Shown here: positions 18,734-26,462 of the stretch, one piece after another | How the letters are laid out: each line of letters opens with the position of its first letter | How positions within the stretch are numbered: position 1 is the first letter of the stretch | NCBI GenBank assembly: GCA_016218045.1 | Contig: JACRFB010000040.1 | Location: forward strand, 248,001-312,000 | Origin: Ignavibacteriota bacterium | Lineage (GTDB): Bacteria > Bacteroidota > Ignavibacteria > SZUA-365 | Direction: 5' to 3' | Length of the DNA stretch: 64,000 nucleotides | The notes under the pieces: model-generated | The model's input: the letters and a program-made list of their open reading frames with translations, nothing else | Database searches by the model: none | What the model was told of the DNA's origin: nothing | Made by a program: the position numbers and the translations under genes

Positions 18734-20245
18734 GTGAAACCGCCTTTCTCGTCATCACGCATTTTATACAATGCGGTTCTGGTGCTGCTCTGCTGCAGTC
18801 CCGCGATACTTCGCTGGATTGTTGCGCCCGATTACCCCGGAACGGACGATGCGTTCATCCATGCCGCAATTATCGAGAACATTCACGAAGGTGCGGGCTG
18901 GGGCGTCAATGCGGGCGACCGCGTCTTCATGACCACGAGTCCCCTCTTTACCGCGGGATTTGTCTGCCTCCGCGCGTGCACACATGCGTATATGGAAATC
19001 GGCATGGCTCTGTCCCTGCTCGCGGGAATGGCTGCCATTGCCGGAGTGTACACTCTCACCCGGCTGCTAGGCGCACGCGGAAGCATCGTACCCCTCGCCG
19101 CGGGGGCCCTGACAGCGGCGAACCTGCACCTCTGGCGATGGAGTGGCGCATTTATCGAGGCGTCGTTTGCTGCGGCCGCTGTGATATGGGTGCTCTGCTT
19201 GTACTACTTTCTTGTCGAAAGAACGAAGCATCCGGCGGCGGCGGGCTGGCTTCTGCTTGGTTCCGCCTGTGGACTGCTTGTTTTGTTGCGCCCCGAAGCG
19301 GGTCTGCTGATCCCCGTCCTTTGTGCAGGTATTATCACGGCGAAACGGCCGCATGTCAGGACGCGGGTTGCCGCGCTCGCCTCGGGCGCGGCGTTTGTGC
19401 TTCTTGCAGCGGGTCTCGCGCTTTTTATGAACTTCGGCGACGTCCTGCCCTCCACGTTCTTTGCCAAATCGGAGTACGGTGTCCTTTGGATCAATACACG
19501 CGTCTGGACGCAGCTCGGATCCGTCATAACCACGGGATATGGCGGAGCGGCGCTGTGTGCGTCTGTGGTGCCGGTGTTGTTGTGGCGACGAAGCAACGCC
19601 GCCACGCGCGAGCGGCTGCGCCTCGTGCTGCCGCTGTTGCTTTTCCCCCTTGCAGGATGCGTGTTCTATTCTCTGAAACTCCCCTCACTGCAGAGCGCGG
19701 GCCGCTATACGCTCCCCTTTCTGATTTCTGCACCCTCACTGGTGGCGCTTACCTCGCAGTTCGCGAATCAGCGTCTCTGGACGCGACTCGTGCTGTGCGT
19801 GGCGGGTGTACAATTCGCGGCCGCTCTCTGGCTGCACGTGTCCACGACGGGACCGGTGTTGCGCACGATGCGCAGTGGATATGTGGAGGCGATGCGCGCC
19901 TGCGCCGGAGAGTTGAACCGGCGCGCGTTTCACAACGACAGTGTGCTCGTCTATATGGACATCGGTGTGATATCGCTCGAGCGGCGCCCTGATATCCGTA
20001 TCGTCGACGCTGCGGGACTCGCATCGCCATGGCTGCAAAACCTCGAGCTGTCTAACATCTTCTCCACCACATCAACACGCTTTGTCATCGAGAGTCTCGG
20101 CACGGAAGACCGGTATGTCGAGAAACACATGGCGGCCGCAGGTGTGCGCTACCGCGAGGTATGGAGTCGCAGCTTCCCCTCACCCGCGCTTGAAGGACGC
20201 GGGGCGCCGGTTACGGTGCGTCTGTTCGAGATCGCGGCGAAATAG
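18734..20245 (+). CDS. Multi-pass membrane protein, GT-C/ArnT-like glycosyltransferase fold
   Basis: About 503 residues with 10-11 hydrophobic helices. The first periplasmic loop contains PGTDDAFIHAAIIENI and a following TTSPLFTAGF block, the acidic-pair and TSPL pattern found in lipid-phosphosugar-dependent GT-C glycosyltransferases. A soluble C-terminal region (~380-503) follows the membrane part. Substrate unknown; probably glycosylates a cell-surface component. GTG at 18734 is chosen because the upstream extension (to a TTG at 18602) is basic and lacks a ribosome site; the start is uncertain. It is convergent with the ammonia-lyase gene. Confidence 0.75.
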   Translation: MKPPFSSSRILYNAVLVLLCCSPAILRWIVAPDYPGTDDAFIHAAIIENIHEGAGWGVNAGDRVFMTTSPLFTAGFVCLRACTHAYMEIGMALSLLAGMAAIAGVYTLTRLLGARGSIVPLAAGALTAANLHLWRWSGAFIEASFAAAAVIWVLCLYYFLVERTKHPAAAGWLLLGSACGLLVLLRPEAGLLIPVLCAGIITAKRPHVRTRVAALASGAAFVLLAAGLALFMNFGDVLPSTFFAKSEYGVLWINTRVWTQLGSVITTGYGGAALCASVVPVLLWRRSNAATRERLRLVLPLLLFPLAGCVFYSLKLPSLQSAGRYTLPFLISAPSLVALTSQFANQRLWTRLVLCVAGVQFAAALWLHVSTTGPVLRTMRSGYVEAMRACAGELNRRAFHNDSVLVYMDIGVISLERRPDIRIVDAAGLASPWLQNLELSNIFSTTSTRFVIESLGTEDRYVEKHMAAAGVRYREVWSRSFPSPALEGRGAPVTVRLFEIAAK

Positions 20246-20264
20246 TCGGCACGGAGTGCCTGCA

Positions 20265-22142
20265 TCAAACGAGCGCGTCGGCGGCGACGCCGGCCACGCC
20301 CCCCTCGAGCACAAGGCGTGACAGCTCTCGCAGCTCGCGCGACATGTACCGGTCCTCGGTCACGGCCGGGAAGACCTCGAGTATACGCGCGCGTACACGT
20401 TCGCACACTGGACTCAGGACACGCGCGTCGGGATCGATGCGGTGGCGCGCGGCGAGTTCCACACGGACGACGCGCGGCCCCGCAGCTCGCTGCTCCGCGT
20501 CCTCATCACGGGATACGGCAAGCCGCCTGTTCATGACCTCGGTGGCGCGTTGTTCCAGCACCTCCTTGAGAGCGCGCAGCTCTGCTCGCTCTTCGGCGCG
20601 GATAGAACGCTCGGCGGCATCAGAATCAGGCAGCGGCTCCTCGTGATCATCCTCCTCGTCGAGGAACAGGGATATCTTTGTCGGAACGGCCTCGGCCTGT
20701 CGTCGCGACTCTGCGGCCTGGGCGGCAAAGGCGAGCTCGATTGCAAGAATGTCTGCAAGGCGTGGAAGTGTGTCCCACAGCCGGGCCGCGAGTCCGGCCG
20801 CCATGCTCACATGATCTTCCTGACCCGCGTCCGTCGCGATCGAGAACAGATGCGACGGCATGGCCGCGCCCCAGATATGGTTCGCCAGGGCCGCGGATGC
20901 GTATTCGGGAATCATCATACCCGACGATACGGCGTCGAGCAGCGCATCGTCGTCACGCCATTCGTCGCGCCACTTGACGTCCTCGTTCAGGCCCTTGTTC
21001 TTTTTCCCGTCCACATACCGCGCGCAGCGGGTGTTCGAGAGTTTGGCCATGATGGCGGCCGCCTGCATCAGATTGTACAGCTTCACGGCGACGGGCATCG
21101 CGTGAAAATTGCCTCCCGAAACGATGTCGGTCCACGACTCCGCTCCGGTCAAAGGATCGTGTTGCGGAAGGATGAGCGGATTGTCGGTGGCGCTGTTCAG
21201 TTCGATTTCGAATGTTGCGCGTGCCTCCTCGAGCAGGTCGTGGCATGTGCCGAGTATCTGTGGGGCGCATCGAAGATTGTACGGATCCTGCACCTCGCCG
21301 TCGATGTCGAAGCCGCGGTGTGTCTCGCGGATCGGCGAGCCGTCCATCAACTGCCGCACCCAGCGGGCGATGGTGCGCGCGCCCTCGTGCGGGCGGAGCG
21401 CGAGCAGATCGTCGCGGAACGGCCGGTCGGATCCGAGCATGACCTGCGTGCTCATCGCTGTCGCGATCGAGGCGGTTTTGATCAGCGTGCACATGCGGTC
21501 GTAGGCGAATATCCCCGCGCCGGTGCTGAACGTCGTTCCGTTGTTCAGCGCGAGGCCTTCCTTCATCTCAAGCTGCACGGGTTCGATGCCGGCGCGACGC
21601 ATGGCTTCACACGCGGGGATCGGCGTTTCGTCGTCTCCGTACCACGCCTCGCCGTCGCGTGTATCTGTTGCTATCATCACGAGGGCGACGTGGGATAACG
21701 GAGCAAGATCGCCGCTGGCACCCACCGAGCCGTACCAGGGGATACACGGTGTCACCCCGCGGTTGAGCATTTCGAGAAGTGTTTCGACGATCAACGGCCG
21801 CACGGCGCTGGCGCCGCGTGTCAACGACAGTGCGCGCACAAAAAGCACAGCGCGGACGATGTCCCGCGGTACGAGCGGCCCCATGCCCGCCGCATGTGAA
21901 CGGATCAGGTTCTCCTGCAGCAATTTGATTCGTTCTTCGCCGTCGACGCGTTGATCCACATTGTGACCGAAGCCGCGGTTGAATCCATACGACGGGGCGC
22001 GGTGTTCGCGTACGTACCGTACCACCTGGGCGCGGCGTGTCTCGAGCATCGCGGCAGTCTCCGCCGCAAGCTCCACCTTCTCGCCGCGTACAACCGCGAG
22101 TACGTCGTCGAGCGTGTACCTTCTGTCGTGAGCGACGATCAT
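20265..22142 (-). CDS. hutH: Histidine ammonia-lyase-like enzyme with large charged insertion
   Basis: A 625-residue MIO-type ammonia-lyase, about 110 longer than usual HutH. Residues 142-144 (GASGDLAPL) form the MIO cofactor. The active-site Tyr is in SYGFNRGFG (Tyr52), Ser-His at 82-83 suits histidine as substrate, and QDPYNLRC (285-292) is conserved. Residues ~478-575 hold an insertion rich in Glu, Asp and Arg, predicted partly coiled coil, before the normal C-terminal block. The gene overlaps the hisS stop by 4 bp (ATGA), so the two are coupled. A fused FtcD elsewhere in the window (38844) supports histidine catabolism. Substrate assignment is inference. Confidence 0.85.
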   Translation of the reverse strand: MIVAHDRRYTLDDVLAVVRGEKVELAAETAAMLETRRAQVVRYVREHRAPSYGFNRGFGHNVDQRVDGEERIKLLQENLIRSHAAGMGPLVPRDIVRAVLFVRALSLTRGASAVRPLIVETLLEMLNRGVTPCIPWYGSVGASGDLAPLSHVALVMIATDTRDGEAWYGDDETPIPACEAMRRAGIEPVQLEMKEGLALNNGTTFSTGAGIFAYDRMCTLIKTASIATAMSTQVMLGSDRPFRDDLLALRPHEGARTIARWVRQLMDGSPIRETHRGFDIDGEVQDPYNLRCAPQILGTCHDLLEEARATFEIELNSATDNPLILPQHDPLTGAESWTDIVSGGNFHAMPVAVKLYNLMQAAAIMAKLSNTRCARYVDGKKNKGLNEDVKWRDEWRDDDALLDAVSSGMMIPEYASAALANHIWGAAMPSHLFSIATDAGQEDHVSMAAGLAARLWDTLPRLADILAIELAFAAQAAESRRQAEAVPTKISLFLDEEDDHEEPLPDSDAAERSIRAEERAELRALKEVLEQRATEVMNRRLAVSRDEDAEQRAAGPRVVRVELAARHRIDPDARVLSPVCERVRARILEVFPAVTEDRYMSRELRELSRLVLEGGVAGVAADALV

Positions 22143-23704
22143 GATCGTGCGAGCATCCCCTTGACTGTTTCGACCATGTCGGTCACGGTCACTTCCACCT
22201 GCGCCGGATTCGCCGCGAGCCAGGTTTCCCGGTTCTCGGCGTTCTTTGCGTATTCTTTTCCGAGGTAGAGATCCTTTATCGATACGGTCCCCTTCTCGAA
22301 TTCATTCCCGCCGGCAATGATGGCTACGGGACAGCCGCGCGCATCTGCATAGGCGAACTGGCCCTTCAGGCGCTTCTCACCGCCGTAATACACTTCCGTC
22401 TCGATGCCCGCCGCGCGAAGCTGTTGCGCAAGCGCCTGATACTCGGCCATACGCGGCCTGTCCATCACCGTCACCAGCACCGGGCCGCGCATGCCTTTGC
22501 CCTCGCCCTGCAGCGATAACAACTCCGCGAGTCGGTCGACGCCGATCGATGCGCCCGTGGCCGGCACGGGCACATGCAGAAGTTTTTCGACGAGATTGTC
22601 GTAGCGGCCTCCGCCGCTGATCGCGCCAAAGCGCCTGAGCAATCCCGATTCGTCGCGCACTTCGAGCGTCGACACCGCTTCGAATACCGGCCCGGTGTAA
22701 TAGGCGAGCCCGCGCGCGATGGACGGATCAAAACGCACACGGTCGTCGCCGTAGCCAAGTCCCGCGAGCGTCTGGTGAATCAGGATCAGTTCATCGAGGC
22801 CTTCCCTGCCCGCTGGAGTCTGGCCGAGCAGCGGCTCGAGCCGCGCGAGCATGGTGGATCTGTCGCCTTCGACCGACGAGAGTTCCACGTAGTCGAGCAG
22901 TGATGCTATCGCGGAATCGGGGAGCGCAAGTCCGGGAATGCGGGCGCCCGATGAATCCGTGCGGCCGGGTCCGAGTTCGCCGGCGATGCCGTCGCGACCG
23001 ATCTTGTCGTACTTGTCGAGCACGCGCATGATGTCGCCGCCAATGCCCTGCTCTTCCAGACCCAGTTTTTGGAAAAGACCCGCGTGTAACTTGCGGTTGT
23101 TGACACGCACTTCATAGGTGCCGCGTGCGAGACCGATTGCCTCGAGCGCGTCGCTCAGGATGCAGCACACCTCGGCATCACACGTGATGTCGGCAACACC
23201 GACCGTGTCGAAATCGAGCTGCCAGAATTCGCGGAACCGTCCCGGGTCGAGTTTCGCCTCGAAGCGGTACACGGGTCCGTACTGGAAACGGCGGAACAGC
23301 GGCATGCCGACTTTGCGGTCCTTCGCCGTGTGACGGTCGTCCCACAGGTCGCTTGCGTATTTTCGCGCGAGCGGCGCGGTGAGGTCGTAGCGCAGCGACA
23401 GGAAGTGATTCTCCAACAGCACGTTGTTGTCGTTGTCGCGCAGTTCCCGCCCGTCGGTGTCGAGGATGGGTTCGCGCTCCGGATTCCTGAATGAATAGAC
23501 GCCCTGGTCTATCGTGTCGGAATCGGGCAGATACTTGCCGAGACATTCGGCGTACTCCACCACGGGCGTGTCCCAGTGCTCGAAGCCGTAGCTGCGGTAC
23601 ACGGCCGATGCGGCGTTGATGATCCTCCACCGCAGTTCGTTCAGATTCGGGCTCACGTCGCGGAAACCACGCACCGTGCGTGGAAGAGTGCCTCGATTCG
23701 CCAT
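22139..23704 (-). CDS. hisS: Histidyl-tRNA synthetase, divergent alphaproteobacterial-like type
   Basis: A 521-residue class II synthetase, ~100 longer than the common bacterial form. It has LRYDLTAPLARKYA where typical bacterial HisRS has an LRPEGT motif. Its motif-2 loop FEAKLDPGRFREFWQ lacks the usual R-P-Q that contacts G-1. LGKYLPDSDTIDQGVYSF and YEVRVNNRKL resemble the Caulobacter-type enzyme. The histidine-binding RGLAYYTGPVFE is intact. The ATG at 23704 has GAGG 7 bp upstream. It lies 52 bp downstream of a tRNA-His gene with matching unusual identity bases, and its stop overlaps the hutH start. Confidence 0.94.
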   Translation of the reverse strand: MANRGTLPRTVRGFRDVSPNLNELRWRIINAASAVYRSYGFEHWDTPVVEYAECLGKYLPDSDTIDQGVYSFRNPEREPILDTDGRELRDNDNNVLLENHFLSLRYDLTAPLARKYASDLWDDRHTAKDRKVGMPLFRRFQYGPVYRFEAKLDPGRFREFWQLDFDTVGVADITCDAEVCCILSDALEAIGLARGTYEVRVNNRKLHAGLFQKLGLEEQGIGGDIMRVLDKYDKIGRDGIAGELGPGRTDSSGARIPGLALPDSAIASLLDYVELSSVEGDRSTMLARLEPLLGQTPAGREGLDELILIHQTLAGLGYGDDRVRFDPSIARGLAYYTGPVFEAVSTLEVRDESGLLRRFGAISGGGRYDNLVEKLLHVPVPATGASIGVDRLAELLSLQGEGKGMRGPVLVTVMDRPRMAEYQALAQQLRAAGIETEVYYGGEKRLKGQFAYADARGCPVAIIAGGNEFEKGTVSIKDLYLGKEYAKNAENRETWLAANPAQVEVTVTDMVETVKGMLARS

Positions 23705-23756
23705 GGGTATCCTCAGGATGGACTCGAAGTGGGAGGATGCGGCCCCGTCAGGGGTG

Positions 23757-23833
23757 TGGTACCGTCGATAGGGATCGAACCTATGACCTCCAGATCCACA
23801 ATCTGGCGCTCTAACCAACTGAGCTACGACGGC
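23757..23833 (-). tRNA. tRNA-His (GTG anticodon), lacking encoded G-1
   Basis: A complete cloverleaf on the minus strand: acceptor GCCGTCG/CGACGGT, D-stem GCTC/GAGC, anticodon stem CCAGA/TCTGG with loop TTGTGGA (anticodon GTG), T-stem ATAGG/CCTAT with loop TTCGATC. CCA is encoded (23757-23759). Unusually the base before G1 is T, the 1:72 pair is G:U, the discriminator is A73, and the D-loop AGTTGGTTA has U20a. Canonical bacterial tRNA-His has G-1 opposite C73. These features match the aberrant tRNA-His known from Caulobacter-type alphaproteobacteria. Confidence 0.97.
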
Positions 23834-23842
23834 AAGAGAACC

Positions 23843-23873
23843 GCAATGTACGCAGAACTAATTGGATTTCAAA
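23843..23873 (-). promoter_or_regulatory. Candidate promoter of tRNA-His-hisS-hutH unit
   Basis: On the minus strand TTTG (23870-23873) is separated by 19 bp from TACATTGC (23843-23850), close to the Bacteroidota pattern TTTG-N19-TAnnTTTG. The predicted start would lie within a few bases of the tRNA 5' end. The element overlaps the 3' end of the lipocalin gene. Confidence 0.55.
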
Positions 23874-24391
23874 CCGTCGCAATCGTGGGTGGTAACTTGC
23901 ATGGTGGCCGTGTCGAAGCCGCGCGCGGCGAGCCGGTCGGTGAGCATGCGCAAGGTGTCGGGATGCATCCGGGGTGTCCGCGACAATATCCAGAAGTACT
24001 TGCGGCTCGGAAGGCCCACAACCGCGTAGGAATAATCGTCCGCGAGATCGAGTATCCAGTAGTCTCCGCGGAAAGGCCAGAAAAACTGCACTCGCAGTTT
24101 TGTGTTGTTCGTGTTCGGGACGATGAAGGCCTTGCCTTCCGCCTGGCTGATTTCCCCACCCTTCCGGCAGGTGTTCACGACGCGGATGTCGCCGTCCTCG
24201 CGGATCGAGTACTCGGCCGTCGTGCAGCGGCATCCTTCCTGCTGACTCACCGGCTTCGAGGCGATCTCGTTCCACAACCCGGTGTACCGTTGCAGGTCGA
24301 CGGATTGGACAGTGTCGAGCGGAGCGTAATTGCCGCCGCATCCCGCCAAGCAGGCCAGCACCAGTATCATCCCCACGATATTTCGCGCCAT
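23858..24391 (-). CDS. Lipocalin-family outer-membrane lipoprotein (Blc-like)
   Basis: A 177-residue lipoprotein. The signal peptide ends in LAGC, so Cys18 would be lipidated. The body matches bacterial lipocalin Blc: YTGLWNEIASKP (GxW motif), a C-x-C-T-T-A-E-Y strand, RVQFFWPFRGDYWIL and VVGLPSRKYFWILSRTP. These bind lipids such as fatty acids or lysophospholipids at the outer membrane. The ATG at 24391 has GGAGGAGG upstream. It ends 24 bp before the tRNA-His gene. Confidence 0.92.
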   Translation of the reverse strand: MARNIVGMILVLACLAGCGGNYAPLDTVQSVDLQRYTGLWNEIASKPVSQQEGCRCTTAEYSIREDGDIRVVNTCRKGGEISQAEGKAFIVPNTNNTKLRVQFFWPFRGDYWILDLADDYSYAVVGLPSRKYFWILSRTPRMHPDTLRMLTDRLAARGFDTATMQVTTHDCDGLKSN

Positions 24392-24508
24392 TGTGACCTC
24401 CTCCGTTGACAGGTTCGTTTTCCGCCAACTTACTCCGACCCGCCTCGATCTCCTAGCCACGCCCGGCGTCGACTAGTACGTGCGTCCGCCCCGCTTTGTG
24501 CCCTGCAT

Positions 24509-24537
24509 AAAAAACGGGAGCGGTGTTCCCGCCCCCG
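24509..24537 (-). terminator. Rho-independent terminator of the nitrite operon
   Basis: A 9-bp GC-rich stem (24515-24523 pairing with 24529-24537, one G:U) with a 5-base loop is followed on the minus strand by six T residues (24509-24514). It lies 35 bp past the stop of the HAO-like cytochrome and closes the operon. Confidence 0.92.
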
Positions 24538-24571
24538 TATGTTTGCGCTTGAATACTGCGTTGTGAACGCC

Positions 24572-25810
24572 CTATTTCTTCGCCTTCTCCCGAAGATCCG
24601 CCGCGATGGTGCGTATTTCGGTCAGATCTCGCTGGAGTTCGCTCCATCCATACCAAAGCGCATAGTCGGGGTTCGCATGGAAGGTGCCCTGGAAGGCGCG
24701 CATGCGATGCTCGAGGAACATCACAAACAGTTTCTGTTCGATGACGGTCGGGGCATCGTGGAATGTGAGCAGATCCGGGAAATCAAAGTTGTAGTTTTTC
24801 GGCTTGGCGAGGACGCCGTCCTTGTACAGAGCGGCCACGATGCGTATGGCCTCGGCCATGACGTGATCGGCTTCGCGGATCATGTCGTCGCCCTTCGCGA
24901 GTTCGCCCTTCGCAAACTCGGATGCGTGACACTTGTTGCAGGTGCGCTGCATCTTGTCGCGCTCTGTTTGCCACGATTCCTGTGTGAGGCGCGCCACATC
25001 GGCGGCCTTGACCACATCGAGCCGCGCGGTGGGTTTGCCGGAAGGATCGAGCACGCCGAGCGCCTGGAGAATCGTGGCGCGGTCGGCTGTCCACTGCGCA
25101 TCATCGGGCATGGGAAGTCTCACCGCGAGGAAGCCCCAGGCCGTGCGTACTTCATGATTGCCCTCCTGCATGTGACAGTCCTGACAGGTCGGAGCGGCCG
25201 TGCCCTCGGGCAGGGTCTTGTTCTGTTTCAGGAGATACCGCACACCGTGTTTGGAACCCGAGTACATCTCCCACTGCGCGTGGTCGAAGCCCGTGTGGCA
25301 GGTCTGACATGCCTGCGGCTGCCGTGCCTCGGTCGTGGAAAATGTGTGCCGCGTGTGGCACGCGTCACAGGCGGCAGTGCCGAAACCGGGGCTCGTCTTT
25401 TTGAGTTCGGTGATGTCGGCTTCACTCTTTTCACCGATCTTGTGGCAGCCGCCGCATCCTTTCATGCCAACGGTCATCGCCATCGGCTGGAAATGCGCCG
25501 TGGGCATTGCTTTCATCGACGCCCACGCAATCGAGTGTTTGCCTTTTCGGTACTGCGCGACCTGATCCGCGTGGCAGGTCTTGCATGTTTCCGGGGTCGG
25601 GATGCGGGCCTCCTTCACATTGGACGGTCCGTTGTGTTTGTCGCCGTGGCAGTCGTCGCAGCCGATCGAGTTCTGCGCATGTTTGCTGAGCTGCCAGTCG
25701 CTGACGATCTGTGGCGTTTTCATTTTGTGACACGTGACGCATTGCTGCGCGGTCATCGGGACCACCGCGAAGACAAGCATTGCCGCGAGGAGAGAGAGGT
25801 ACTTTTTCAT
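24572..25810 (-). CDS. Octaheme HAO-family cytochrome c
   Basis: A 412-residue exported protein with a signal peptide (1-21) and eight CxxCH heme sites: ~24, 51, 76, 119, 148, 168, 209 and 284. The C-terminal half has blocks typical of hydroxylamine oxidoreductase-like cytochromes: RTAWGFLAVRLPMP, FPDLLTFHDAPTVIEQ, MFLEHRMRAFQGTFH and NPDYALWYGW. The family oxidises hydroxylamine or, in ammonifiers, reduces nitrite or hydroxylamine. I cannot tell whether the HAO cross-linking tyrosine is present. It is the last gene of the operon containing nrfHA, which favours a reductive or detoxifying role. ATG at 25810. Confidence 0.9.
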   Translation of the reverse strand: MKKYLSLLAAMLVFAVVPMTAQQCVTCHKMKTPQIVSDWQLSKHAQNSIGCDDCHGDKHNGPSNVKEARIPTPETCKTCHADQVAQYRKGKHSIAWASMKAMPTAHFQPMAMTVGMKGCGGCHKIGEKSEADITELKKTSPGFGTAACDACHTRHTFSTTEARQPQACQTCHTGFDHAQWEMYSGSKHGVRYLLKQNKTLPEGTAAPTCQDCHMQEGNHEVRTAWGFLAVRLPMPDDAQWTADRATILQALGVLDPSGKPTARLDVVKAADVARLTQESWQTERDKMQRTCNKCHASEFAKGELAKGDDMIREADHVMAEAIRIVAALYKDGVLAKPKNYNFDFPDLLTFHDAPTVIEQKLFVMFLEHRMRAFQGTFHANPDYALWYGWSELQRDLTEIRTIAADLREKAKK

Positions 25811-25902
25811 GATGCACCGTGATGGGGATTGAGGTATGTGGGGTGTGGCAATGTCCTTTCTGTACCGGGCTGCCGACCGGAGATTGTTTATTCCGGCGCG
25901 TG

Positions 25903-26418
25903 TCAAGCCCCGGCGACCGAGAAAAATGTGATGACTGCGCCCTCGGCGTCCTTGCGCGTCCACGATTCGTACCCGCGGCCATGCGCCATGTCGATGAGTG
26001 GACCCGGCCGGAAGGGCGTGACGAGTTGATACACGCCGCCCGCCGGAAGTTCCGAAAGTTCCCGCATCACTCGCTGCGCGGGATGTACCCCGGCGGCCAG
26101 ATCCTCGCGCGCGTCGTAACGCACCAGCACTGTCGCGGACACAACCCACGAGGGCGTGCCGTCATGCGCGCCGTCCTGCGCCGCGGCATCGCGCGTCTCG
26201 TTCTGGCCCACGCGTTCGCGGAGCAGATTCACGAGCGCGCCCGGCGTCGTTTTGTCGAGAGCCGCCAGTTGTGCAATCGTGGTGACCTTTGCGATCGCGC
26301 TGCGCAATACGGCGTTTCGCGGTGTCGCAAACGCCGGCGAATGCGCGAGCAACGCTTCTTCGAGCTGCGGGTATACTTCGAGCAGCGCGGCGATGTTTGT
26401 TTCCGGCATTATGTGCAT
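25903..26418 (-). CDS. DUF1858/DUF2249 two-domain protein
   Basis: A 171-residue cytoplasmic protein. Residues ~1-65 (MPETNIAALLEVYPQLEEAL, then SPAFATPRNAVLRSAIAKVTTI) match DUF1858. Residues ~90-171 (VLVRYDAREDLAAGVHPAQR, then LPAGGVYQLVTPFRPGPL) match DUF2249. This pairing is often found with DUF438/hemerythrin proteins in anaerobes exposed to nitric oxide. The ATG at 26418 has an AGGAAGGGAAG stretch upstream. Its biochemical role is unknown. It lies 44 bp after the DUF438 gene. Confidence 0.85.
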   Translation of the reverse strand: MHIMPETNIAALLEVYPQLEEALLAHSPAFATPRNAVLRSAIAKVTTIAQLAALDKTTPGALVNLLRERVGQNETRDAAAQDGAHDGTPSWVVSATVLVRYDAREDLAAGVHPAQRVMRELSELPAGGVYQLVTPFRPGPLIDMAHGRGYESWTRKDAEGAVITFFSVAGA

Positions 26419-26462
26419 GTCGGGCTTCCCTTCCTCAGTGTGTGTGTCATCATTGCACCGGC

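Noticed and set aside
18343-19992. 549-residue open frame overlapping the GT-C membrane gene
   Set aside because: Starts inside yceD and lacks the hydrophobic pattern; the frame from 18734 has clear membrane helices.
23705-23818. N-terminal extension of hisS reading through the tRNA gene
   Set aside because: The extra 38 codons overlap the tRNA-His structure; ATG 23704 has a good ribosome site and the family N-terminus.
23833-23834. Treating the first G of the tRNA as G-1
   Set aside because: This would leave only six acceptor pairs and shift the T8-A9 positions; the seven-pair stem with A73 and encoded CCA fits better.
24539-25822. 427-residue open frame opposite the octaheme cytochrome
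   Set aside because: The minus-strand frame has eight heme motifs and HAO blocks; the plus frame has none.
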